A stretch of DNA of 64,000 bases from an uncultured Bacilli bacterium (GCA_934098735.1 CAKOOS010000006.1:1-64000), one strand, 5' to 3'; shown: positions 6,930 through 16,939, numbered from the stretch's first letter. Program-made: numbers and translations. The notes: generated by a model from the letters alone, not told the origin.

Positions 6930-9069
6930 CATCTCCGAAGAAATCATCAAAGAACTCATCATCAGATATTATATTATCAGCAATAACTTTACTATCTGAA
7001 TCAATATTTATTTTAGGATTATCACTTTTTTCTATGTTTTCTTCAGTTTCTTTCTTTATTTCTTCATTAGGTTTAAGTTCTTCAACCATTTTAGGCAAGC
7101 TAATATTTTCATCATCACTTTGATTAACAAAATGAGCATCCATCTTCTTTTTCTTTTCCTCTTCTTCTTGACGATCAAGTTCTTTTAATTTTTCATCAAT
7201 TTCTTTAATCATGTTATCTATATCTACATTGCTAAGTGAAGCACCTGGCATAAGTTCTGGATTACCAAACGGATTAAATGATGGCATTTGATTACCAGTT
7301 GGTCTAAATGGATTAGAAGTTCTAAATGTATCAGGTTCATTTGCCATATTTTTATTTCTTTCTTCTATAACAAATTTTTTAAGATCAAACATTTCTACTT
7401 CTTTTCTAACTCTGGTCGGATATTCTTCTTCTTTTCTTTCTATTCCCCATTCCATTTTAAAATCTGGTTCTAACTTTGTTCTAAATGGATCTGTCCTAAG
7501 TCTTTTTACAATAGCTTCAAAAAGCTTCATTTTTTGTAAATCAGTAACTGTAATAAGTGGTCTTGTTGCATTTTTATCTTTATCATCAGTTATCTTTACT
7601 TCACCACACATTTTACTAATTTCTTCAAGGGCTTTCATTTCAGTACTTATAAGATAAACTAAATTACCACAATTTCCTTTAATAATTTCTGCAACATTAT
7701 CACCATATACATCATTAAGTTGTGCAAAGTTTTGAATAATAAAGGTAAATCTTATATCACGACTTCTTGCAGCGGATACCATTGCATCAACATCTTTAAG
7801 AGGTGGCATATTAGCAAATTCATCTAATATAAAATTAGTTCTATACGGTAGTTTTCCACCATTTTCTTGAGCAACATCAATCAAAGTTTCATAACATTGT
7901 TTAATAAAGATAGTCATTAATGAATGATATGTTTTCTTTTCATCATGAATAATCATAAATACTGCTGTTTTACCATTACCAATATCCTTCATATTAAAAT
8001 CACTATATGAAAGCATTTCACTTAATGCTTCACCAATTGAAAACAATCTTATTTTTTGTCTAAAAGTAGCTAATAATCCACCTTTAGTATCAGATGGAGC
8101 ATTAATAACTGCAGCAGCTGATATATATTCATTAGACTTTTCGCCTTTCATTTTGAAATATTCTTTAATATAATTACTTCCAGCAGCAAATCTTTCTTCA
8201 CCAACTGTACTCATTACATTAATACTATTTAAATTAACTTCTTCTTCTTTAGCATCTTTAAATAAACCAAGTGCCAAGCCAGAAAAATAGTCCGCAGAAG
8301 CTTTTTCCCAAAAGTCAGATTCATTTTTATTACTTGGATCATACAAAATATTTAAAGCAACGTCATTTAATAACTCAATAGCTTTATCTTGATTACCTTC
8401 TCTATAATATCTAAAAGGCATAGTAAGAGGGTTCCATGAATTACCACGCGTAGGTTCACGAAAATTTAAAACAATTATTTTATATCCACGATCTTTTAAG
8501 TATGAAGCACAATATTTATAGATTTCTCCTTTTGGATCAGTAATAACCATACTTTCACCTTTTTTAGCTAATAAATTAACCATCGGTTTTACTATAGTTT
8601 CAGTTTTACCAGATCCAGTAGACCCAATAACTAAGTTATGATATTCACCATTATCAACCCACATTTCTTTTCCATTATTGATAAGGGGAATTCCTGCAGC
8701 AGTTAAATTATCGTCTAAAGGATTTACTTTTTCTACATTACTTTGTTCTTTTATATCTTTGTCTTTGGCCCATTTTGAATAACCATCACTAGATTTTTCT
8801 TTTAAAATTATTCCAAATCCGCCACCTTTATCTTTTTTAAAAATATAAGAAGAAACACTAGCAAAAATAGCAATCAATACCCCAATAAAAAGTAAAATTG
8901 TAACAGGTAAATATGATCCTGTAAAAGCTTTAAAAGGAAGAAGACCATAAAAAGTACCATCAGTTGAAAGTGAAGCAAAATTAAGTACAGCTATAGCACA
9001 TAAATACAACAACAATCCACAATACAATAAAAACAATAAAAAATCTTTAGGTTCTACTTTAAACTTCAT
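6925..9069 (-). CDS. virD4: VirD4/TraG-type T4SS coupling ATPase
   Basis: 714-residue coupling protein that recruits substrates to a type IV secretion channel. Two N-terminal membrane helices (about 9-30 and 53-75) precede the ATPase domain with Walker A GSTGSGKT (149-156), the DPKGE box about 30 residues later, and Walker B FILDEFANMPP near residue 395. The last 110 residues form an acidic, lysine/glutamate-rich tail without a known fold, possibly a substrate-docking extension. The ATG at 9069 has GGAAGGAAGGA upstream; an earlier ATG at 9102 lacks it. It is the last gene of the T4SS operon and is followed by a double terminator. Confidence 0.93.
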   Translation of the reverse strand: MKFKVEPKDFLLFLLYCGLLLYLCAIAVLNFASLSTDGTFYGLLPFKAFTGSYLPVTILLFIGVLIAIFASVSSYIFKKDKGGGFGIILKEKSSDGYSKWAKDKDIKEQSNVEKVNPLDDNLTAAGIPLINNGKEMWVDNGEYHNLVIGSTGSGKTETIVKPMVNLLAKKGESMVITDPKGEIYKYCASYLKDRGYKIIVLNFREPTRGNSWNPLTMPFRYYREGNQDKAIELLNDVALNILYDPSNKNESDFWEKASADYFSGLALGLFKDAKEEEVNLNSINVMSTVGEERFAAGSNYIKEYFKMKGEKSNEYISAAAVINAPSDTKGGLLATFRQKIRLFSIGEALSEMLSYSDFNMKDIGNGKTAVFMIIHDEKKTYHSLMTIFIKQCYETLIDVAQENGGKLPYRTNFILDEFANMPPLKDVDAMVSAARSRDIRFTFIIQNFAQLNDVYGDNVAEIIKGNCGNLVYLISTEMKALEEISKMCGEVKITDDKDKNATRPLITVTDLQKMKLFEAIVKRLRTDPFRTKLEPDFKMEWGIERKEEEYPTRVRKEVEMFDLKKFVIEERNKNMANEPDTFRTSNPFRPTGNQMPSFNPFGNPELMPGASLSNVDIDNMIKEIDEKLKELDRQEEEEKKKKMDAHFVNQSDDENISLPKMVEELKPNEEIKKETEENIEKSDNPKINIDSDSKVIADNIISDDEFFDDFFGDE

Positions 9070-9110
9070 AAAATCCTTCCTTCCATAAATATTATTATAC
9101 AATATTTTCT

Positions 9111-9872
9111 TTAATCAGCAATAACTAAATCATATTTTCCATCATTATTTTGATACATTGAATACCCAGTATTTCTAATCATAGAATAATAAGTTCTTCT
9201 AAAAATTATATTACTTCCCTTTGCACCATCAATATTAAAAATAGCATAAATAGCATAGCTTGGTTCATAATGAACTTTTTCTACTTCTATATTTTTATTT
9301 AATATAATATTATTTACTCCATTAATAACAGTATAAATAACACTAAAATAATTATTAGCACCTTCAATATCAAAATTATTTGCCACTATAATATAATCGT
9401 TTATACCATCATTATTTAAATCAACTGATACCTTTTCTTGATATGTAAAATCATCAATAGTATAATTTTTTGATAAAATATCATTAAGATAATTCACATC
9501 TGAAAGAGATAAAACATCAACATCGTAATTTTTAACATCCTTAATAAGTTTATTAGAATATGCTAATAAATTACCTTCATAAAATAAATTACTATCAGCT
9601 GTATAAACATTCCAGGTATTTATATAATCAATTTGGTAAATACCTTTATAGAAATTATCAACATAAACAGTATAATTAATATCTTTATCTAATTTATCAG
9701 AATCTAAACTACGCCATGTATCATTCTTTTTTTCCCATAAAGTATTATTTCCCAAAATAAGATAATCTACCTGGTCGCTTTCTTTTACAACGTTATCTTT
9801 AAAAACAAACCATACTACTATACCTATTATAGCTAAAGCAAGTATTAATATAATTGAAACTTTCTTATTCAT
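9111..9872 (-). CDS. T4SS-operon membrane-anchored protein of unknown function
   Basis: 253 residues. A single hydrophobic segment (5-23) preceded by Lys-Lys should anchor it with the rest outside the membrane. The exposed part contains a calcium-loop-like element, DLNNDGINDY, near residue 150, of the type seen in dockerin or FG-GAP/VCBS surface proteins. No other family is recognisable. It sits between the wall-hydrolase gene (12 bases upstream) and virD4 (41 bases downstream), so it is probably an accessory component of the secretion machine at the cell surface. Confidence 0.65.
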   Translation of the reverse strand: MNKKVSIILILALAIIGIVVWFVFKDNVVKESDQVDYLILGNNTLWEKKNDTWRSLDSDKLDKDINYTVYVDNFYKGIYQIDYINTWNVYTADSNLFYEGNLLAYSNKLIKDVKNYDVDVLSLSDVNYLNDILSKNYTIDDFTYQEKVSVDLNNDGINDYIIVANNFDIEGANNYFSVIYTVINGVNNIILNKNIEVEKVHYEPSYAIYAIFNIDGAKGSNIIFRRTYYSMIRNTGYSMYQNNDGKYDLVIAD

Positions 9873-9884
9873 AGCAACCCCTTT

Positions 9885-12014
9885 CTATTTAAATCTATAA
9901 GATATATATCTTACTACATCATTAAAACTATATTTATTAACTTTTCCATCCGCAGGATCTTTAACTATTACGTCATCGCCAGAAATACTTTGATACAATA
10001 AATAGTGTGTAGAATATTTACTATTACTTATTTTAATTAAAACAAAATGATTACTTAAATCAAATGAATTTAAAATATTTTTTTTGTCTTGTACACTTTT
10101 TGATGCTACTTTTTGATCAGATGCTACGCTTAAAGATGGTGCAACTGTTTGTACGCATGACCAAGAAAAATTTCCAGAAGAATCAAAACAACCATTTTTA
10201 TTTAAAGCATTTACAAAAGTACCTGCATTAAAATTATCAATATTGGTTTTTACACCTGCACATGTTATGCCAGTAGCTATAGCAGTTACAGCACAACCAG
10301 AATTACCCATATTTAAACCTGAAGAGCCAAGCTTTATACTAGCCCATCTCGAATCACCTTGTCTGTAAAGTGTACAACCTGGAGTATCATGTTCTGTTCC
10401 AATATAATTACTACCTGTTTCATTAGCCTTACACTCTTCAGATGATAAATTAAATATATTCTGTCTATAAGGAATCATTTTATCATGAACTTGATAAAGT
10501 TTATATGCATATTTATCTTCGTCAGTAGTTAAAGCACATGAAGAACCATAGCAAGTTTTAGAAGAACTACAATAATTAGTTACTTGACTAACTCTAGTAT
10601 CAGACATGTACTGTTTAATATAAGGAAAATATGCACATCCACCTTGACTCCATGAACCTGGATTATACCAATTATCCCCTAAGTATGCGTACCTTCCCAT
10701 CATATCAGCTAGTGTATTATACTGAGATATATTATCAACAAAAGCACGTACACCTTCAACAAATGAACTATATCTCTTGCAATCTTTTCCATGTCCAGTG
10801 TTAGTACATCCCATACCATAATAGTTATATGCATCACCTGGACTATATCCTTCAACTTCAGCTCTGGTAACTAAAACTTCCGGATTAATATCATTTTGAA
10901 CAGAAATATCATAAATATCACCAGCATGATTAATAAATTCGGTTGCATAACTACCAGATTTATTTGCAAAATGATTTTTAATCTTGGCAATAAATTCATC
11001 CCTAGATAAAGTAGTAAATTTAATTGAAAACTCTTCACAAGTTTCAGAATAATTATTTTCGCTTTCTATGTACTCACAATATGTTGATAAATTATAAAGG
11101 CTATATTTACTAGTTTCAGTATCATCTTCGTTTTCTACTTCATTAATATTGGATTCATTTTGAGAATTAAATAAATAGTTTAATATATCGCCATAATTAT
11201 TAAAATTAGACAAATCTAAAGAATTTAAATCATTTGGAATTGACAAAGAAATATCACTATCTAATGAAGTTATAGTTCCAGTAAAAGAGTCTGGTAAATA
11301 TAAATAATTTTCTATTTCCGTATAAAGTTCTTCATATTTTGTCAAAATATCGCTAGGAATATCTTTTTCGAAACCAACATTACAAGTATCTAAAGATATA
11401 TTTTTATTTGTATTATTATAATTTCCAATAGAAAGAGCATTTGTCTTTTGAATAATCATTAATGATTTCAATATTTCATCATTATAATCATTATTTTTGG
11501 AAATATAATATGTGGCACCAAATACATATTCTTTAATACTAAGAGCCGAAACTTCTTCAGTATCACAAGTTTTTAAAGTAACATTCGTCAAATTAAAATT
11601 ACATTCTTCATTATAATATCCTGAATCAGCACCTCCAAAAGCAGAAACAAGAAAAAGAATTACAATTACAAGAATTACAGCAATGGCAATAACCAACAGC
11701 ACCCAAGGATTTGCTGCAATAAAAGTAACTATTTTTGAACCTATCTTACCAGCTATTTGAACAGTTTTTTGACTAGCTACACTTTTAATAGCACTTCCAG
11801 TGTTAGGAGTCGCACCTTCATTTGCTAAAGATTCATTAGTTTCTTCATCATTTGCTAGTTCATCAACGTTTTCTTTTTCTTCTTGTTCTAACTCATCATC
11901 GATGTCTTCATCATTATTTGTTTCACTAGAAAAAGCACCTAATCTTTCATTAATTCTTTGATTAGGATCATATAACAATTTACCATGTTTATTTTCACTG
12001 CTTTTTCTATTCAC
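9885..12014 (-). CDS. T4SS-associated two-domain wall hydrolase (glucosaminidase/lysozyme-like + C39-like peptidase)
   Basis: 709 residues. An acidic cytoplasmic N-terminus (1-90) leads to one membrane helix (about 104-126), a long linker, a lysozyme/glucosaminidase-like domain (about 345-480, with RAEVEGYSPG and YNYYGMGC, followed by SFVEGVRAFVDN), and a C-terminal C39-like cysteine-peptidase domain (about 545-709; NSGCAVTA with the presumed catalytic Cys, STHYLLY with His, then KDPADG). The plan parallels VirB1/CwlT-type hydrolases that open peptidoglycan for Gram-positive T4SSs, but the peptidase half is C39-like instead of NlpC/P60. Many cysteines lie in the extracellular part. It starts 3 bases after virB4. 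Confidence 0.8.
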   Translation of the reverse strand: MNRKSSENKHGKLLYDPNQRINERLGAFSSETNNDEDIDDELEQEEKENVDELANDEETNESLANEGATPNTGSAIKSVASQKTVQIAGKIGSKIVTFIAANPWVLLVIAIAVILVIVILFLVSAFGGADSGYYNEECNFNLTNVTLKTCDTEEVSALSIKEYVFGATYYISKNNDYNDEILKSLMIIQKTNALSIGNYNNTNKNISLDTCNVGFEKDIPSDILTKYEELYTEIENYLYLPDSFTGTITSLDSDISLSIPNDLNSLDLSNFNNYGDILNYLFNSQNESNINEVENEDDTETSKYSLYNLSTYCEYIESENNYSETCEEFSIKFTTLSRDEFIAKIKNHFANKSGSYATEFINHAGDIYDISVQNDINPEVLVTRAEVEGYSPGDAYNYYGMGCTNTGHGKDCKRYSSFVEGVRAFVDNISQYNTLADMMGRYAYLGDNWYNPGSWSQGGCAYFPYIKQYMSDTRVSQVTNYCSSSKTCYGSSCALTTDEDKYAYKLYQVHDKMIPYRQNIFNLSSEECKANETGSNYIGTEHDTPGCTLYRQGDSRWASIKLGSSGLNMGNSGCAVTAIATGITCAGVKTNIDNFNAGTFVNALNKNGCFDSSGNFSWSCVQTVAPSLSVASDQKVASKSVQDKKNILNSFDLSNHFVLIKISNSKYSTHYLLYQSISGDDVIVKDPADGKVNKYSFNDVVRYISYRFK

Positions 12015-12017
12015 TTA

Positions 12018-13805
12018 TTAATAACCTCCACCTGAACCAAATGAATCGAGTTCTTCTTGTGTAAGAACAATTTCAATTTTCATTCTTTTGTTACCACAAA
12101 CAAAAAGTGCATGACCTTGTTCATAATACTTAATCGATTCCTTTTCAGATTCATTTAAATCAATTAATTTAGCTAAATCTTCAACAGCTTGTTTTCTAAG
12201 TCCCATAATAATGTAATAAGACGCATTATCAAATATAGCTTTACCATGAGTAATAATATTTGGTGCTGCAAAGTCTGTTGGTTGTTGTGTTATTATAATT
12301 GTTCCAGTATTATATTTTCTGCTTCGTCTTTGAATTTGAGCTAAAAATTCTGCTCCAAGTTCATTATGACCAGCAAGAAGAACATGAGCTTCATCAACCA
12401 TCATAACAGTATTTATATTTTTATCAAGACATAAGCCCCAAGCATATTTTAAAATATTAAAGAATAAAGCATTTTTAATATTTTCATCACTATTCATAAG
12501 TTCTTTTATATTAAATACTATAAAGTCACTTTCAATAGATAAAGTCGTTTTACCAGTAAAATAATATCTAAGCTCTTTAACTAAAGGTCTAACTTTAAGT
12601 TCAAGTCTTTCCAATACATCACGTTCATGAGTAGCATCAGTCATTCCTATAAGGTGACCTTTTATAGTTGCATAAACATCATCAAATGTTGGGAAATCAG
12701 CACTTGTAAGTTTAGTAAAATCTGTATCATAATCTATTCTAAATCTTTTATAAGTTTCTTGTAATACATCACTAAACATTGTAAGAACATCATCTTCAAT
12801 ACTCGGTGAATAATATTTCATAAAAGCTTTAATTTGTTGAATAGTTCTTGTAAGAACAGTATATCCCAAACCTTGTGCTATTTCTTCTTCATCTGCATCT
12901 ATAACAATTTCAAGAGGATTAATCATTCCAAATTCTCCACCTTTACCAAGGTCTAAAAAATCTCCTCCCAAAGAATAACACATATCTCCAAGTTCACCTT
13001 CAGGGTCAACGCATACTACCTTAAAACCATTTCTAATATGAGTTCTAAGTAGTATTTTTGCAGCAGTAGATTTACCAGATCCACTCATACCAAGCAAAAT
13101 AACATTAGCATTATTTCTATTATTTTCTTTTTTAATTTGATATAAAAATTGATTAAATAAAATTACTCCGCCAGAAAAGTCTACCCCTAATAAAGTAGCA
13201 TCACCAGGATCCTTAATGCTATCAAAAACAAAAGGATACATAGCTGCTATAGTTACAGATGGTATCGGAGTACCAATTCTTTGTTCAATATCTTGTGGAG
13301 GAAATATTGGAAGAATAGACTTTAAAGCTTTTTCTTGTTCAAACATCAAAGAAACAGCTCGCATCCCTAAAGCATCCAAGTAACTTCTCACTTGAATTTT
13401 TTTAAGTTCAAGTTCTTCCTTGTTATTAGCAGTAATCATTAAATGCATTTGAAAATCAAATATTCTTGCTCCTGTTGCAGCAAGCATTTGAATAAATTGT
13501 TCAAGAGATTCATAATCTTGACGAATTCTCTCTTGCATTGTTTGATCTTTTTCACTTTGGTATCTAACCTTTAAATCTGCTATTTCTTTATTTAACATTT
13601 TTTGCAAAACACTAAAAGGAATAGGCATGTGTTTAATTGCTATTTTAACACCTTGAATATTAGTCATATCTGACAAAAAGCCAGGAATAATATTTCTAGG
13701 AAATGCTATAACAGTCATAATTGTAGAATATTTTCCGCCAAGAACAAATTCAGTAGGTTTAAATTCCATTCCTTTTGGTGCTACTTCACTTTTCAATTTA
13801 CTCAT
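12018..13805 (-). CDS. virB4: VirB4/TrsE-type T4SS ATPase
   Basis: 595-residue motor ATPase of the type IV secretion system. Residues 1-200 form the VirB4 middle domain; the ATPase domain carries Walker A GMSGSGKST (239-247) and Walker B MMVDEAHVLLAGH near 470, then TIIITQQPTDF and a C-terminal region common to VirB4 proteins. The N-terminal quarter of a typical VirB4 is encoded by the upstream gene, whose stop is 1 base away. The gene has its own ribosome site (GGTGAT) and ATG, so this looks like the two-gene trsD-trsE arrangement of staphylococcal plasmids and not a broken gene. Confidence 0.9.
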   Translation of the reverse strand: MSKLKSEVAPKGMEFKPTEFVLGGKYSTIMTVIAFPRNIIPGFLSDMTNIQGVKIAIKHMPIPFSVLQKMLNKEIADLKVRYQSEKDQTMQERIRQDYESLEQFIQMLAATGARIFDFQMHLMITANNKEELELKKIQVRSYLDALGMRAVSLMFEQEKALKSILPIFPPQDIEQRIGTPIPSVTIAAMYPFVFDSIKDPGDATLLGVDFSGGVILFNQFLYQIKKENNRNNANVILLGMSGSGKSTAAKILLRTHIRNGFKVVCVDPEGELGDMCYSLGGDFLDLGKGGEFGMINPLEIVIDADEEEIAQGLGYTVLTRTIQQIKAFMKYYSPSIEDDVLTMFSDVLQETYKRFRIDYDTDFTKLTSADFPTFDDVYATIKGHLIGMTDATHERDVLERLELKVRPLVKELRYYFTGKTTLSIESDFIVFNIKELMNSDENIKNALFFNILKYAWGLCLDKNINTVMMVDEAHVLLAGHNELGAEFLAQIQRRSRKYNTGTIIITQQPTDFAAPNIITHGKAIFDNASYYIIMGLRKQAVEDLAKLIDLNESEKESIKYYEQGHALFVCGNKRMKIEIVLTQEELDSFGSGGGY

Positions 13806-13806
13806 A

Positions 13807-14367
13807 TCACATCACCGCCCCAAAGTTAGTTGCCTCTCCATTATTTAAAAAGTTATCAAGAACAATTCTTAAATCATTATTTGAAGTTTGCATTGATTGA
13901 AGTCCAGCACTAGCTAAACCACTTATTAAATTATGCATTTTTTTTTGAACTAACTCTAATCTTTTTTCTTTAAATAAAATATAATATTCAGTATCTACAA
14001 CGTTATACTCTGAACTCATAAATAAATTAGCTTTATTTATATCCTGCATAATAAGCTTTCTTTGCGCTTTATTCGTAGCATTATTATACATAAGTTGTAA
14101 ATGAGATAAATACACGTCTAAATCAACAGGTCTATCTGCAATAAGAAGCCAAAAATCATAATCAATACTATTATAAAAATTACGTAATTGATAAATAGTA
14201 TTATTTTGACTTCCTTGATCTAAAATAAATATATTTTTAGGCATAACCTTTACCCCAGTTACATAAGATCCATCATCAAGTTGGATCATACCATTCATTA
14301 TTTGTCTAATAGGAAGCCAATCTTCACTATAGCTAACACCTGAAGCATTACTTACTTTCTGACTCAT
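13807..14367 (-). CDS. TrsD-like protein (separate VirB4 N-terminal domain)
   Basis: 186 residues with features of the VirB4/TraC N-terminal region: EDWLPIRQIMNGMIQLDDG near residue 15, then a predicted alpha/beta domain (YDFWLLIADRPVDLD) and helices. In pSK41/pGO1-type conjugation loci the product TrsD occupies the same place between PrgI/TrsC and VirB4/TrsE. It probably binds the VirB4 ATPase at the membrane. I place the start at ATG 14367, which overlaps the end of prgI by 20 bases and has AAGGTTGGTG upstream. A longer start at 14427 would overlap prgI by 80 bases. Confidence 0.75.
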   Translation of the reverse strand: MSQKVSNASGVSYSEDWLPIRQIMNGMIQLDDGSYVTGVKVMPKNIFILDQGSQNNTIYQLRNFYNSIDYDFWLLIADRPVDLDVYLSHLQLMYNNATNKAQRKLIMQDINKANLFMSSEYNVVDTEYYILFKEKRLELVQKKMHNLISGLASAGLQSMQTSNNDLRIVLDNFLNNGEATNFGAVM

Positions 14368-14665
14368 CTTTAACACACCAACCTTTCCAATAATATCTGC
14401 GTGGATTAAATATAAAATTACATACATTTATTATAAATTGTAAAACATTATGATAATACATTACCGGCGTTACTAGAAAACCAGTAATTACAGCCGGCAA
14501 CAAAATGATTATCATTTGAACTGGACTAGCATTTTGAACCACCATTAGTAATATTAATGTTAGTCCACATCCAAAACAAAAAAGTATAATATCAGTTAAG
14601 GTAAAAAAACCTAAAATTAATTGTGACTTTTTTGAATTAGCAGGTATTAAATAATTATTATTCAT
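14348..14665 (-). CDS. prgI: PrgI-family (VirB3-like) T4SS membrane protein
   Basis: 105 residues with two adjacent membrane helices (about 20-40 and 48-68) and the conserved C-terminal FNPRRYYWKGW block of PrgI/TrsC proteins. VirB3-type subunits link the VirB4 ATPase to the inner-membrane channel. The gene lies, as expected, directly before the VirB4-type genes and overlaps the next gene by 20 bases. Ribosome site GGAATG with AAAGGAATGG. Confidence 0.88.
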   Translation of the reverse strand: MNNNYLIPANSKKSQLILGFFTLTDIILFCFGCGLTLILLMVVQNASPVQMIIILLPAVITGFLVTPVMYYHNVLQFIINVCNFIFNPRRYYWKGWCVKDESESK

Positions 14666-14689
14666 CCCATTTCATTCCTTTCAAAATTT

Positions 14690-16939
14690 TTATGGCATTC
14701 CACCAGGACCACCAGGACCTCCAGGACCAGGTCCAAAATCATCAGGGCCGCCAGGGCCAGGACCATGGCCACCACGTGGGCCTCTCATTCTTCCATCTCG
14801 ACGAGGAACTGCTTCACCTGGAGCTTTACTTGCTACATCAGAGCTTATCTTATACCTTGTAATTTCAGAAGAATGTTTAGAATATTCCAATTCTTGTTTT
14901 TTACGTTTTAAGTCTGATAACTCGTATTCCTTTTCAATAGCTTGTTGATCAATATCATTTGTATATCTTTCTAGATCATTTAACGAATCAGATACTGTTC
15001 CACCTAAATCGTCAATAGTTTCCCAAAGATTTTCACTATTTAAAATTTGTTCTCTATTTTCAGCACTTAATTGACTTACACCATTTTGGTCAACAAGTAC
15101 TTGATTTAATGTACCATTAGATCGAATATTAGCTATTAAACTTTCCATATTAGAATCGTCAGCTCTTTGACCATTTGCAATTTGACGAGCATTATCATTA
15201 ACATATTTTGCAACTAATTCTTTTTCATTTGCAGCTAATTTTTGATTAAACGCAGTAATTTGAGCCGAAGTCATATTAGAAGATGAACTTTTCAATTTTT
15301 CTTCTAGTGATTTTAAGTTACCAGTTTCTACGCGTCTTTCTGTTCGTGTACCCATAATAGCCTTACCATTATTATCACGTAATCCAGTATCATATTCAAC
15401 TTCAACTTCATATTCAATAGTAGAAATATAATTAGATTTTTTATCCCAAAGTTTATCTTTAGCTCGCTTTTCAATAGCATCCTTTGCATTGTTAAAGTTT
15501 TTATTACCTTTAATTCTATCACTAACATGCTCATCTAGCAACGGTTTTTTAATTAAATCAATTTCTTCATTTTTTTGTGCAATTTGAGAATCTAAAACAT
15601 GTATATCGCCATCTATTTTTCGAACTTCTTGCTCAAACTTAGTATTAAATCCAAAATGTCTACGCAATCTATCCATAATAATTTCACTACGTGAAGCACC
15701 ATCTTCAATAGCCTCTTCAACAGCTTTACGATTATTAGCTTCCCGACCAATAACCTTTAAGTCTTTGTTTTTCCATCCATATCGAAAACCACGTATTGCT
15801 GCTAGTGGATTCCCATGAGAAGTTACAAGTGAACCAGCAGCGCCAGCTGCAGCAAAGGCTCCACCCATAGCAAGTTTATCCATTAAACCAAGTTTCATTC
15901 CAGCAGTATCAATACCAAACATATCTCCAATAATTTTTGGTATTTGTCTTATAAATATAACAACAGCCATAATGAGTAAAGCTGTAATTATGCTTTTAGC
16001 ACCTGCAGAACCACCAAAATCAAGATTTCCATCACCTTTAGCATTTACTATTATTTGAACAAACTTAACACCAAACGCAATAGCCGCCATACGTATAAAG
16101 ACCTCTACAAATAAGCTGATTACTTGCTTTAGCCATTTAGAAAATACATCTTTCATTTTACCACCAGGTATAATTCTACACATAACTGGTATAGGAGCTA
16201 TTATTTGATAAAATGCTAATTTAACAACCCTAACTGCTACATCAAAGCAGAAATTTAATAATATATATAAGATAACTATTCCTGCTATAGTTGAAACTGG
16301 AAACATATAAGTTATGCTTTTATCAACTACTTTTTCAGAAAGCGTACTAAACTTAGTAAAAGATTCACCACCTTCTACAGCATCTTTAATATTGTCATAA
16401 GAATTCTCAGATGAATCTGTATTTTCACCGTCAGATTGATCATTCTCATAAAAGAAAGAAGTAAATGTATAATAAGCAATATCACGTCCTCCATCCTTAA
16501 TTTCATCAGTGGAAGAAGAAACATTATTATCATTACCAAGAATAATTTTATAAATAGTACCTTGATTAACTAGAGAATTTTGAATATTAAACGCAACAGA
16601 AAATACCGTAGGTAAAATAGCAATTATTATTAATGAGCTAACAGTATTTCCAATTAATTTTGAAAAGGAAGTTTCTCCTTTTGAAAAATTTTCTGGATTA
16701 ATAATTGCTTTAAGAAGAGAATATGCTAAAACAAAAAGCATAATTAAGCCTAAAACAATATATATTCTGCTAACAATATCATTATAACCTTCATTAGTAA
16801 ACACATTAAGCTTTACTAAACTATTAAATATTTCTGTTACATAGCAAATTAAATTATAGATTAAACCATCTATCGTTAACAAAAAACCCCACAATGCAGA
16901 TAAAATAGTATCGCCAATAGAAGCCGTAGTTACAAACAT
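14690..16939 (-). CDS. virB6: VirB6/TrbL-type T4SS polytopic channel protein with Gly/Pro-rich tail
   Basis: 749 residues. About seven membrane helices fill the first 350 residues, with an extracellular loop near 130-200. A long cytoplasmic coiled-coil region follows (about 360-700). The last 40 residues are Gly/Pro/Arg-rich with repeats of GPGGP. VirB6-type proteins form part of the translocation channel. I use the ATG at 16939, preceded by AGGTGA; a GTG at 16948 would add three residues. The tail is encoded by an unusually GC-rich patch (about 14697-14790). The stop lies 24 bases from the prgI start. Confidence 0.85.
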   Translation of the reverse strand: MFVTTASIGDTILSALWGFLLTIDGLIYNLICYVTEIFNSLVKLNVFTNEGYNDIVSRIYIVLGLIMLFVLAYSLLKAIINPENFSKGETSFSKLIGNTVSSLIIIAILPTVFSVAFNIQNSLVNQGTIYKIILGNDNNVSSSTDEIKDGGRDIAYYTFTSFFYENDQSDGENTDSSENSYDNIKDAVEGGESFTKFSTLSEKVVDKSITYMFPVSTIAGIVILYILLNFCFDVAVRVVKLAFYQIIAPIPVMCRIIPGGKMKDVFSKWLKQVISLFVEVFIRMAAIAFGVKFVQIIVNAKGDGNLDFGGSAGAKSIITALLIMAVVIFIRQIPKIIGDMFGIDTAGMKLGLMDKLAMGGAFAAAGAAGSLVTSHGNPLAAIRGFRYGWKNKDLKVIGREANNRKAVEEAIEDGASRSEIIMDRLRRHFGFNTKFEQEVRKIDGDIHVLDSQIAQKNEEIDLIKKPLLDEHVSDRIKGNKNFNNAKDAIEKRAKDKLWDKKSNYISTIEYEVEVEYDTGLRDNNGKAIMGTRTERRVETGNLKSLEEKLKSSSSNMTSAQITAFNQKLAANEKELVAKYVNDNARQIANGQRADDSNMESLIANIRSNGTLNQVLVDQNGVSQLSAENREQILNSENLWETIDDLGGTVSDSLNDLERYTNDIDQQAIEKEYELSDLKRKKQELEYSKHSSEITRYKISSDVASKAPGEAVPRRDGRMRGPRGGHGPGPGGPDDFGPGPGGPGGPGGMP

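Noticed and set aside
13800..13810. Frameshift breaking virB4 in two
   Set aside because: The second gene has its own ribosome site and ATG, both products are complete domains, and the same two-gene split is known in staphylococcal tra loci.
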